Source: Christensenella sp. UBA7703 (lineage in GTDB: Bacteria > Bacillota > Clostridia > Christensenellales > CAG-138). Taken from it: 11,519 bases of DNA. The notes under the pieces are model-generated. The model was not told where the DNA came from, searched no databases, and was given only the letters and a program-made list of their open reading frames with translations. The stretch's first letter is position 1. Every line of letters begins with the position of its first letter. The translations under genes and the position numbers were made by a program. Shown here one piece after another: positions 1 to 6,409 of this stretch. The DNA lies in the NCBI GenBank assembly GCA_002482505.1, contig DLGD01000017.1, positions 1 through 11,519 on the forward strand, in the 5' to 3' direction.

Positions 1-21
1 CCGTTTCTCGGGGTTCAGTTC

Positions 22-42
22 AAAAAGCGGACGCTCTTTTTT
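22..42 (-). terminator. possible weak terminator after the XdhC-family gene
   Basis: Read on the minus strand, an A-rich arm ending in AGAGC, a four-base loop (GTCC) and GCTTTTT can fold into a stem of about eight pairs that includes one G-U pair. It begins 9 bases past the stop codon of the XdhC-family gene. On the plus strand the G-U pair becomes an A-C mismatch, so the minus orientation is favoured. The stem is AU-rich and the U run lies within the stem, so the call is weak. Confidence 0.3.
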
Positions 43-50
43 GTTTTCTC

Positions 51-1040
51 TTAACAGACACGATTTTTATTCGAGAGGTATTGAATCATCTGAGCCGCAA
101 TGCTGACCGCGATTTCGGCGGGTGTTTCCGCCCCGATTGCAAGGCCAACCGGCGCATGGAGCCGCTCGATCTGCTCGTTTGTCAACCCATCCGCCAACAA
201 TCTTTCTTTGGTGAGAGAAATCTTCTTCTTGCTGCCGATGCAGCCAATATAGTCCGCAGGGGAACGCAAAAGCCATCGCAAAATCTGAAAATCCGTCTCA
301 TGTCCGCGCGACATCACGATTGCGTGATCCCGCTTTGTCATGTTCAAGAGCGGTTCGGCCGCTGTATAGTCGCAGCACACGATACGCTCCGCCATCGGGA
401 AGAGTTCCGCTTTTGCAAACTCCGCGCGATCCTCCACCACCCAAACGCGATACTCAAGCAGCGCGAGCTGCCGCGCCATGCATTGCGCAACATGTCCGCC
501 GCCGAGCAAAATCACACGCGGCTGCGGCAGAATCGGCTCAATCAGCCATGTCTTCTCTCCATAAACGGTCTGCGTCTCCTGCGGTGCACCGGCGAGGTTA
601 AAAGCCTTGCAAAGCGTTTCCGAAGAAAGCACACTGCTCTCAAGCGCGCGGTCTTTGAGCAACTCGCAGACAAGATAGTCCTCCTGCCCGGCGTGAATCG
701 CCGCTCGCATTTCTGCGCAAAGTACGCGCCCGGATTCCCCCGCAACCGGGCGGAAGAGTATGGTGACGGCACCGGAATAGACGGTTTTCTCATCAGAGTG
801 AATCTCATAGTGCTTGACAGCACTGCTGCCGCTTTGCAGAAGGTCCGCCGCATCCTGCCGCACGCGAAATTCGAGCGATCCGCCGCCCACCGTACCTGTC
901 TGCGCTCCGTTTAGCGAAACTGTCATGCTGGTGCCGATTCCGCGCGGTACGCTGCCCGCCCTCTCGATAATGGTAGCAAGCATGACGGGATTCCCGGCGG
1001 AGAGCTCTGTTTCGATTGCGAAAAGAAGTTGTGTGTTCAT
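51..1040 (-). CDS. XdhC/CoxI-family protein (molybdenum-hydroxylase maturation type)
   Basis: The 329-residue product has the two-part XdhC layout. The N-terminal XdhC_CoxI domain includes GTVGGGSLEF (about 50-59). The C-terminal Rossmann domain includes VILLGGGHV (about 176-184), MSRGHETD (about 243-250) and a conserved ending around GLAIGAETPAEIAVSI (about 299-314). Family members act in the cytoplasm, inserting or protecting sulfurated molybdenum cofactor for xanthine dehydrogenase-like hydroxylases. No such hydroxylase subunits are encoded in this window. The ATG at 1040 is chosen because AGGGGA lies four bases upstream; an in-frame GTG at 1058 has no ribosome site. Many family members carry a CGG motif where this protein has YSGAV (about 88-92), so a commonly conserved cysteine is replaced by serine. 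It is probably the last gene of the tag operon, 47 bases after the methyltransferase gene. The family call is firm; the substrate enzyme is unknown. Confidence 0.88.
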   Translation of the reverse strand: MNTQLLFAIETELSAGNPVMLATIIERAGSVPRGIGTSMTVSLNGAQTGTVGGGSLEFRVRQDAADLLQSGSSAVKHYEIHSDEKTVYSGAVTILFRPVAGESGRVLCAEMRAAIHAGQEDYLVCELLKDRALESSVLSSETLCKAFNLAGAPQETQTVYGEKTWLIEPILPQPRVILLGGGHVAQCMARQLALLEYRVWVVEDRAEFAKAELFPMAERIVCCDYTAAEPLLNMTKRDHAIVMSRGHETDFQILRWLLRSPADYIGCIGSKKKISLTKERLLADGLTNEQIERLHAPVGLAIGAETPAEIAVSIAAQMIQYLSNKNRVC

Positions 1041-1087
1041 ACAGTCCCCTGTCTTCACAATTTCGTCGGCGCGGCGTGACCCCCTCG

Positions 1088-1777
1088 TTATATAATCGGC
1101 TTTTTCAGCGCGGGGTTTGCCGCGTCGAAGACGAACATGCCGAGTTTCCTCTTCTCCACAACCGCATATGGAAATGTTTCGTCATCGCTTTGCTCCAGCA
1201 GTGCGCCTAACTCCTCATCCGTCAACAGACGATTGGTAGAAAACAGGAAAAATGATTTCGCGTCCTCGCGGGAACGAAACGGCTGCACATACTCCTGCTC
1301 AAACGGCTCGTAGGTAAACGGAATTCCTGCGCTCTTGAACGCCTCGCTCAGCTCCAGTATGTCCGCTTCGCCCTGCGGTGTTTCCCGGCTGAGCAGCAAG
1401 AATGTCTTTGCACGCGAAAGCTCGCGCACAACGGGCAGCACACGCTCTGCCCCGCCGATATCATAGAGCACGAGCGCATCATAGAGCTTGTCCGGCGAAT
1501 AGGTGTGTACATCGCCGAGGATAGCGACGACATTGTGCGGACAGCGCACGCGAAACGCGGCAACCGCTTTGGGGTCGTTTTCGATGACTGTGACCTGCTC
1601 CACATGATACGACAGCCAAATTGCGAGATCGCCCAATCCGCCGCCTGCGTTAAACACACGCGCGGATGGCGGCAGATAGGCCGCGATACGCTCCGCAATC
1701 CAATAATAAAACTTGCTTTTTTTTGCTGCATCGCTCATCCAACGGATGTTTGCGTCTGTCCAAACAAATTCTTCCAA
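1088..1777 (-). CDS. class I SAM-dependent methyltransferase, substrate unknown
   Basis: The 229-residue protein has a recognisable Rossmann methyltransferase core. SAM motif I is VFNAGGGLGDLA (41-52), the ribose-binding acidic strand is VTVIENDP (62-69, E66), and GDV (88-90) fits the adenine-contacting position. The N-terminal 40 residues form a helical cap, and the last 80 residues hold an acidic stretch near EEQ-like sequence and match no family I recognise. The chosen start is TTG at 1777, preceded on the minus strand by AGAGGAG about ten bases upstream; the next in-frame ATG (residue 14) would remove the cap start and has no comparable site. The gene lies 44 bases downstream of tag and 47 bases upstream of the XdhC-family gene in the same direction, so the three are probably co-transcribed. 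The target could be a small molecule, RNA or protein; the sequence does not decide. Confidence 0.8.
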   Translation of the reverse strand: MEEFVWTDANIRWMSDAAKKSKFYYWIAERIAAYLPPSARVFNAGGGLGDLAIWLSYHVEQVTVIENDPKAVAAFRVRCPHNVVAILGDVHTYSPDKLYDALVLYDIGGAERVLPVVRELSRAKTFLLLSRETPQGEADILELSEAFKSAGIPFTYEPFEQEYVQPFRSREDAKSFFLFSTNRLLTDEELGALLEQSDDETFPYAVVEKRKLGMFVFDAANPALKKPII

Positions 1778-1821
1778 TTCTCGTAATCTCCTCTTTTGGT
1801 CATTCCGGGCGCGTCGTCGAT

Positions 1822-2418
1822 CTATTCACGAATGGTCTTCTCCAGCCCTGTTTCACGCATCAGCTCGTCATATCGATAGCAAGAGGGTTCGTGTTCGTTG
1901 ACGATTCCCGCTGCCTGTAGAAACGAGTGAATGGTGACAGACCCCGCATATCGCATGCCGCGCTTTTTCAGGTCGGCCGAAATGCGGTCGGAAAGCGGGC
2001 TTGTCGCGCGGGGTTGATCGTCCGGACTCAACACCACTTTCCCCTCCGAAAAGCTCCACAAATAATTGCAAAACGATCCAAACTCCTGTTTGAGCGCCAG
2101 CACGATTCTTGCGTTGCCGATCGCGGCTTCAATCTTTCCACGGCTTCGGATGATACCCGCGTTTTGCATCAGCTCTGCAATCTTCGTTTCGTCATACGCC
2201 GCAATCTTTTCCACGTCAAAACCGTCAAACGCTTCGGCAAACGCCTCGCGTTTTTTTAGAAGCGTAATCCAGGAAAGCCCCGCCTGAAACAATTCCAGCA
2301 TAAAAAGCGCATACATGCTCCGGTCGTCACGAATCGGCGTGCCCCATTCTTCGTCATGATAGGCGCAGTAAAGCACGCTGTCCTCGCGGACCCAGAAGCA
2401 ACGCTTCTTTTCAGCCAT
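1822..2418 (-). CDS. tag: DNA-3-methyladenine glycosylase I (Tag)
   Basis: This 198-residue enzyme removes 3-methyladenine from alkylated DNA and starts base-excision repair in the cytoplasm. The length is close to E. coli Tag. The hallmarks are visible: CFWV near the N-terminus, YHDEEWG (20-26), the LELFQAGLSWITLLKKRE block (41-58), AGIIRSRGKIEAAIGNAR, and KKRGMRYAG toward the end. The four zinc ligands of the family are present as C7, H21, H176 and C180, and E42 aligns with the base-binding glutamate E38 of E. coli. The ATG start at 2418 has AGGGAG eleven bases upstream, a slightly long spacing. It is the first gene of a minus-strand operon with its own promoter at 2486-2515; the leader of about 60 bases contains a 13-bp tandem repeat. 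Confidence 0.96.
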   Translation of the reverse strand: MAEKKRCFWVREDSVLYCAYHDEEWGTPIRDDRSMYALFMLELFQAGLSWITLLKKREAFAEAFDGFDVEKIAAYDETKIAELMQNAGIIRSRGKIEAAIGNARIVLALKQEFGSFCNYLWSFSEGKVVLSPDDQPRATSPLSDRISADLKKRGMRYAGSVTIHSFLQAAGIVNEHEPSCYRYDELMRETGLEKTIRE

Positions 2419-2441
2419 GGCGAATTCTTCTCCCTTTCCAT

Positions 2442-2467
2442 CGTTACGATCAGCCGTTACAATCGGC
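2442..2467 (-). repeat. two tandem 13-bp repeats in the tag 5' leader
   Basis: Two adjacent 13-base units, CGTTACGATCAGC and CGTTACAATCGGC on the plus strand, match at 11 of 13 positions. They lie between the predicted transcription start (about 2479) and the ribosome site of tag (2430-2435). They could be a regulator binding site for the repair operon or a chance duplication. Confidence 0.5.
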
Positions 2468-2485
2468 GTTTTTGCGGTGGGTTTT

Positions 2486-2515
2486 ATTATAGCACAGCTT
2501 TTATACGCAACGCAA
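2486..2515 (-). promoter_or_regulatory. promoter of the tag operon (extended -10)
   Basis: On the minus strand the -10 is a perfect TATAAT (2486-2491) preceded by TGC, giving an extended -10. A weak -35, TTGCGT (2510-2515), lies 18 bases upstream and matches three of six consensus bases. Transcription would start near 2479, leaving a leader of about 60 bases. The -35 overlaps the U run of the upstream operon's terminator, so the two signals are packed back to back. Confidence 0.75.
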
Positions 2516-2550
2516 AAAACACCGCAGCGCGTCTTCTCGCTGCGGTGTTT
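2514..2550 (-). terminator. intrinsic terminator of the GntR/ABC operon
   Basis: On the minus strand a 13-bp perfect stem (arms at 2538-2550 and 2517-2529, core ACCGCAGCG/CGCTGCGGT) encloses an 8-base loop and runs into six U residues (2514-2519). It starts 17 bases after the permease stop codon. It separates the ABC operon from tag immediately downstream. Confidence 0.93.
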
Positions 2551-2567
2551 GCCTGTATGGATTGAAA

Positions 2568-4877
2568 TTATCCGACCGGTTCGGGTTCGGCCGTCTGGGT
2601 TTCGACAGGTGTGGTCCCAATCGAAGGTCCGTCGACAGGCTTACTGCCATACACGGTGTAGTTATATTGATCTTGCACCGCTTTCCACTGCTGGAAAATC
2701 TCGATCAGCCGCGCCTGATCCGCCGCGCTAAACGCGCGGTAGCACGGGCTGTAGGCGTTGATTGCCCCGCTGATCCCGCCATAGATCACTCGCCCATCGC
2801 TGACATAGTAGATACTTCCTCCGGAGACAAACGAGCCGTCGCTGTTGGTAGCCGGTTGCTGCGCAATGATGTCCGCGCCGATGAAGGTGCCGTCTTCATT
2901 GTGCATCCGTCCGCCCCACGTAACGAATACGCAGAAATCGTTCGGATTCGTCGTCGGCTTGCTTCTGAGCAAGATCTCAACAAACTCGTTCACCAGCGGC
3001 TGCAGCTGGTCTTTCATCTCCACCGTGTTGTCATACGGGGAACGATCAAAGTAAAACGACAGTGTTTGTTTTGTTCCGTCAGACATCGGCGTGTTGTAGA
3101 CCATCGTAGAGATATTGAAATAATCCATATCTTCATGAAGGTCTGCGGATTTCGTTGTCATCTCCTGCAGGATATCCAGATACTCGCCCTTGCTCTGGTT
3201 GTTTTGATACTCCATCCAGGCGGAAGCCGACTTTGGCATGCCAAGGCGGATGTTGTAGTTATCCCAATAACGCATCATGCCGACATAGCCCGAAACGGAC
3301 AGCGAACCATAATTCTGCTCTTCATCGGAAGCATACTGCGAATTCGGATCATAATAACGATACGAATCACTTGCGGGATACATTGTCTCCGGCAGTTCCG
3401 AATAGAACACATCCAGAATTTTGCTGTTCTCAAGGTATCCGTTTTGATAGGGGCCCGCGCCTTGTAGATAGCGAACCGAATCCATCGGGGGCAGCGCACG
3501 AGCCGCCTCCATGAAATCGCTGTTCTCCTGACAGTAGTTCAGCAGCGTGTTTTGGTTGAGGAACGTCAACACCCGGCTGAACTTCGTTCCGTCGTTGAGC
3601 ACAAATGTCACCGGCTGCGTAATGAGTAAATACCCGGCCTGCGCATCGTAGGAATAGTTGATGTATCCCGTACGGCGGATGTTTGCAATGTTGTCCCGCA
3701 GCGTTTCAACCGCATATTGACGGACATCCGTCTCGGTAAAGCGCACCTTCGAGACCATATATTGCTGATAGCTGACCGACTCGGACCCGCGGCTTAATCC
3801 GCCGAACTGCACATAGGCAACATCCTGCGTGTTGGGCACATAGTTTTGCATTGAAGTTGCCGCGCCGATTGTGCCATAGTACCCCGCAATGCCAACCGCA
3901 AGCGGAACCAACAGCCAAGGCAAAGAGAGCAGCACTTTCTTTGCCGCCCGGAGCACGATGATCTGATAGATCACATAAATACCAATCGCCACTCCGATTA
4001 CGATCGGAATGCTTGGATTCCGCTGGCGAATGATGCCGGAAGCAAACAGCATGACCACGGGGATGACGGCGGCGCAGGCAAACACTGTTTGCATCACGGT
4101 GTTCGCGGCGCCATGCTCCGCAAGCTCAGAATGCCGTCTTTTAAACAGAACCTGCGCTAAAAACAGTTCGCCGCCCGCGATCACCAGAGAATACAGCATA
4201 TTGAAGGGGGAATACAGCGTCTGCCGTAGCATCGGCCGCAGAAGCTGGGCAATCTGTCCTGTTGCGATGTTTGTCACAGGTGTTAAGTACCAGGGCAGAT
4301 CCAGCCAGCTGATGATCTGCGTGTTCGCAATGATGCCTCGCGCAATGGTGAACTGCATAAACCGCAGCAACCCAAAGACCAACACCGTCAGCCCAAGCCC
4401 TGTGATCGCGGTACCCGTCAGGCTCATCGCAATCGCCCCGGCAGCAAACACCATCATCGTCGCAATCGTAAAAAACGGTACCGCAACCAGTGTAAACAGC
4501 TGCACATAGGCGGTTTTCGTGAGCGTATAGACGATGACAGTCAAAAGCACGCTGCCAAGCACCGTCGCCGCAATCCAGGTCAGCGCGGCAAGTGAAATTG
4601 CCCAGAACAGCTTTGTACGTGAAACGGGTAGGCTATGGTAAAAGTCGCTGTCCGATCGTTTGTTGAGGAAAGAGAATCCTTCCATCGCGAAAACGACGCC
4701 GCCCGCATAGATAAACGCAATCAGCGGGCTAAACATCTGCGTCATCCCCGGCACGTTGCTGTGATATTGCGCCGTACAATATTGAATCGAAACAACCGCG
4801 CTTGCCACAAGACTCAGCGCAAACAGAACCAATCCCACGCGCGAAAGCTTACGAATCGACTCCAGATACGGTTTCAT
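2568..4877 (-). CDS. ABC transporter permease with large C-terminal extracytoplasmic domain
   Basis: The 769-residue membrane protein is the permease partner of the adjacent ATPase. Hydrophobic segments are visible at about 12-33, 50-66, 90-118, 128-152, 155-178, 226-245, 261-283, 289-309 and 315-336. Residues 75-87 (SDSDFYHSLPVSR) resemble a motif of clostridial ABC-2-type permeases, on the cytoplasmic face after the second segment. Nine segments with a cytoplasmic N-terminus would place residues 340-769 outside the cell. That part is rich in Tyr, Asn, Ser and Gln and ends in a Thr/Pro/Glu tail; it resembles the DUF6449-type extension from memory, which I could not confirm. The ATG overlaps the ATPase stop as ATGA, with AAAGGAG about ten bases upstream. 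The substrate is unknown; by analogy with Ytr systems, peptide or antibiotic export or envelope-stress defence is possible. Confidence 0.85.
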   Translation of the reverse strand: MKPYLESIRKLSRVGLVLFALSLVASAVVSIQYCTAQYHSNVPGMTQMFSPLIAFIYAGGVVFAMEGFSFLNKRSDSDFYHSLPVSRTKLFWAISLAALTWIAATVLGSVLLTVIVYTLTKTAYVQLFTLVAVPFFTIATMMVFAAGAIAMSLTGTAITGLGLTVLVFGLLRFMQFTIARGIIANTQIISWLDLPWYLTPVTNIATGQIAQLLRPMLRQTLYSPFNMLYSLVIAGGELFLAQVLFKRRHSELAEHGAANTVMQTVFACAAVIPVVMLFASGIIRQRNPSIPIVIGVAIGIYVIYQIIVLRAAKKVLLSLPWLLVPLAVGIAGYYGTIGAATSMQNYVPNTQDVAYVQFGGLSRGSESVSYQQYMVSKVRFTETDVRQYAVETLRDNIANIRRTGYINYSYDAQAGYLLITQPVTFVLNDGTKFSRVLTFLNQNTLLNYCQENSDFMEAARALPPMDSVRYLQGAGPYQNGYLENSKILDVFYSELPETMYPASDSYRYYDPNSQYASDEEQNYGSLSVSGYVGMMRYWDNYNIRLGMPKSASAWMEYQNNQSKGEYLDILQEMTTKSADLHEDMDYFNISTMVYNTPMSDGTKQTLSFYFDRSPYDNTVEMKDQLQPLVNEFVEILLRSKPTTNPNDFCVFVTWGGRMHNEDGTFIGADIIAQQPATNSDGSFVSGGSIYYVSDGRVIYGGISGAINAYSPCYRAFSAADQARLIEIFQQWKAVQDQYNYTVYGSKPVDGPSIGTTPVETQTAEPEPVG

Positions 4878-5791
4878 GCGCGCTCGTCTCCTTTCAAGGC
4901 AGGCGCTTCAAAGGAGTATCCCAGCGCCTCCATCTCGAATAAAAATACTTCTTCCAGCGTCAGCGGAAGAACTTCCAATAACAGCGGGCTCTGCGCGCCG
5001 ATAATGGCCTTTGCCTTTACGCTGTCCCCGCGGATGATCATGTTGGCAACGCTGCCCTGCTTGATAAACGAGAGAATTTCAAGCCCCGTAAAACGCGCGC
5101 GATCATATTCTTCTGCAAATGCAATCTGCACCTTAAAGAGAGAGGTTTTCAGGTTTTGCACATCGCTTTCAAACACGATTCCGCCCTGATAGAGCAGCGC
5201 AAGCTGATCGCAGGTATCCTCGAGTTCTCTGAGACTGTGGCTGGTCACCACGGCGGTGCAGCCGCGCTCCAGCACATCGTCATAGAGCATGCCCTTGACG
5301 AGGTTTCGCATGACGGGATCAAGCCCGTCAAACGTTTCGTCGAAAAACACATAATCCGTCATGGCGGAGAGCGCAAGAATCGTTGCCGCCTGCCTGCGCA
5401 TGCCTTTGGAGAACGTGTTGAGCTGCCGCGTACGATCCAGCTTAAACGCCGCGCTGAGATCTGCAAAGCGCTCCAAGGAGAAGCGCGGATACATGGACTC
5501 ATAGAGCAGCGCCATGCGGTTCAGGTTGCTCTGCGGCAAAAAATACAGTTCGTCCGGCACAAAGACGCAGTGCTCCTTCACGGCGGGGTTATCGAAAACC
5601 TCTCCGCCGTTGATGGAGATATGTCCCGCATCGGGTTGATAGATTCCATTGCAGAGCCGCAAAAATGTGCTCTTGCCCGCGCCGTTTGCGCCGACCATGC
5701 CATAGATACAGCCTTGCGGAATATTGCAGTTGAGGTCGAGAAGCGCTTCTACTTCTCCAAAGCGCTTCGTCAGTTTTCGCGCCTTTATCAT
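4874..5791 (-). CDS. ABC transporter ATP-binding protein (YtrB/CcmA-like)
   Basis: The 305-residue cytoplasmic ATPase powers the permease encoded just downstream. All nucleotide-binding motifs are present: Walker A GANGAGKST (34-42), an ABC signature TFSKGMRRQ (126-134) in place of canonical LSGGQ, Walker B YVFFDE with catalytic E152, D-loop GLDP (156-159), and the switch histidine H185 in TSHSLRELED. Walker B reads FFDETFDGLDP rather than the usual LLDEPTxGLDP, common in this subgroup. The Q-loop region around PDELYFLPQ (79-87) is also of the subgroup type. About 100 C-terminal residues follow the ATPase core, as in exporter ATPases that contact their permease. It overlaps the regulator upstream and the permease downstream by four bases each (ATGA), so translation is probably coupled. 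A drug or peptide exporter role is inferred. Confidence 0.93.
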   Translation of the reverse strand: MIKARKLTKRFGEVEALLDLNCNIPQGCIYGMVGANGAGKSTFLRLCNGIYQPDAGHISINGGEVFDNPAVKEHCVFVPDELYFLPQSNLNRMALLYESMYPRFSLERFADLSAAFKLDRTRQLNTFSKGMRRQAATILALSAMTDYVFFDETFDGLDPVMRNLVKGMLYDDVLERGCTAVVTSHSLRELEDTCDQLALLYQGGIVFESDVQNLKTSLFKVQIAFAEEYDRARFTGLEILSFIKQGSVANMIIRGDSVKAKAIIGAQSPLLLEVLPLTLEEVFLFEMEALGYSFEAPALKGDERA

Positions 5792-6165
5792 GCCCTAATT
5801 TCCTTTCCGTAGGCGGCGTTCACCGAGCCGAGCACTTGCTCAACCGGCATACCAGCCGCGCAGAGTTCTTCCGCGATCTTTTGCAGTTCTTCCAGCCGTT
5901 CCTTCAGCCCTTCGCCAACAAGGCGAACCGCATCCGCGGTCACAAACCGTCCGTTTCCCGGCGCGCTGATGCATAGGCCGCGGCGTTCCAGCTCGCTATA
6001 CGCCTTTTGCAGTGTGTTGGGGTTGACGGAAAGTTCCTGTGAAAGCGCGCGCACAGAAGGGAGCTGATCGCCTTCCTTTAATATGCCGGATGCAATCAGC
6101 CGCTGCGTTTGATCGATAATTTGTTCGTAGATCGGCGTTCGTCCGAATCGATCGATTTGGAACAT
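5788..6165 (-). CDS. GntR-family transcriptional regulator, YtrA subfamily
   Basis: The 125-residue protein has the short YtrA layout: an N-terminal winged helix-turn-helix (about 10-76, PIYEQIIDQTQRLIASG, GDQLPSVRALSQELSVNPNTLQKAYSELE, then wing GNGRFVT) and a short helical dimerisation tail of about 45 residues instead of a large ligand domain. YtrA-type regulators usually repress the ABC transporter operon that they head, as this gene does. The ATG at 6165 has a near-perfect AAAGGAGG seven bases upstream. Its stop overlaps the ATPase start. A perfect inverted repeat (6189-6215) lies just upstream over the predicted transcription start, consistent with autorepression. The inducing signal is unknown; cell-wall-active compounds are typical in related systems. 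Confidence 0.93.
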   Translation of the reverse strand: MFQIDRFGRTPIYEQIIDQTQRLIASGILKEGDQLPSVRALSQELSVNPNTLQKAYSELERRGLCISAPGNGRFVTADAVRLVGEGLKERLEELQKIAEELCAAGMPVEQVLGSVNAAYGKEIRA

Positions 6166-6188
6166 CGCACAGCCTCCTTTACGAGGAT

Positions 6189-6215
6189 AAGTGTACTATC
6201 CGTTATAGTACACTT
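6189..6215. promoter_or_regulatory. palindromic operator for the GntR-family regulator
   Basis: AAGTGTACTAT, a five-base spacer and ATAGTACACTT form a perfect 11-bp inverted repeat of 27 bases in total. It covers the predicted +1 (about 6211) and early leader of the minus-strand operon and ends 23 bases before the regulator's start codon. GntR dimers bind such AT-rich palindromes, so the regulator encoded next to it is the likely ligand. Binding is inferred. Confidence 0.8.
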
Positions 6216-6217
6216 GA

Positions 6218-6246
6218 ATATTACTTCGGAACACGCAAAATGTCAA
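6218..6246 (-). promoter_or_regulatory. promoter of the GntR/ABC operon
   Basis: On the minus strand a perfect -35 TTGACA (6241-6246) and a -10 TAATAT (6218-6223) are separated by exactly 17 bases. Transcription would start near 6211, inside the palindromic operator, so a bound repressor would block initiation. Confidence 0.8.
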
Positions 6247-6375
6247 GTAGAAATGATTCATCTTTGTGAAGAAATGTCGTTTTTTTCGCGTCATGTGGCG
6301 TAAAACACATGCATTTACGACTTTTACTTCCTTGCGTTGGGGAAAACGCGTCAATCAACCGTAATTCTACCGCTT

Positions 6376-6402
6376 TTGCCATCCGCCTGAATATGGTAAA
6401 AT
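6376..6402 (+). promoter_or_regulatory. extended -10 promoter of the MBL-fold gene, apparently leaderless
   Basis: TATGGTAAAAT (6392-6402) is a Gram-positive extended -10 (TATG, one base, TAAAAT). TTGCCA at 6376-6381 matches five of six -35 bases, with a short 15-base spacer. Initiation about seven bases past the -10 falls at 6409-6410, on the A of the ATG at 6410. No ribosome site precedes that ATG, which fits a leaderless mRNA. Confidence 0.6.
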
Positions 6403-6409
6403 GCCTGTT

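Noticed and set aside
81..914. 277-codon plus-strand open frame
   Set aside because: It is antisense to the XdhC-family gene, has no ribosome site, and its Arg/His/Cys-rich translation resembles no family.
2562..3467. 301-codon plus-strand open frame
   Set aside because: It is the antisense shadow of the ABC permease; the translation is His/Arg/Ile-rich with no recognisable domain.
4874..5791. Possible frameshifts at the four-base overlaps of the GntR/ATPase/permease genes
   Set aside because: Each gene is full length with its own ribosome site; ATGA overlaps are normal translational coupling.
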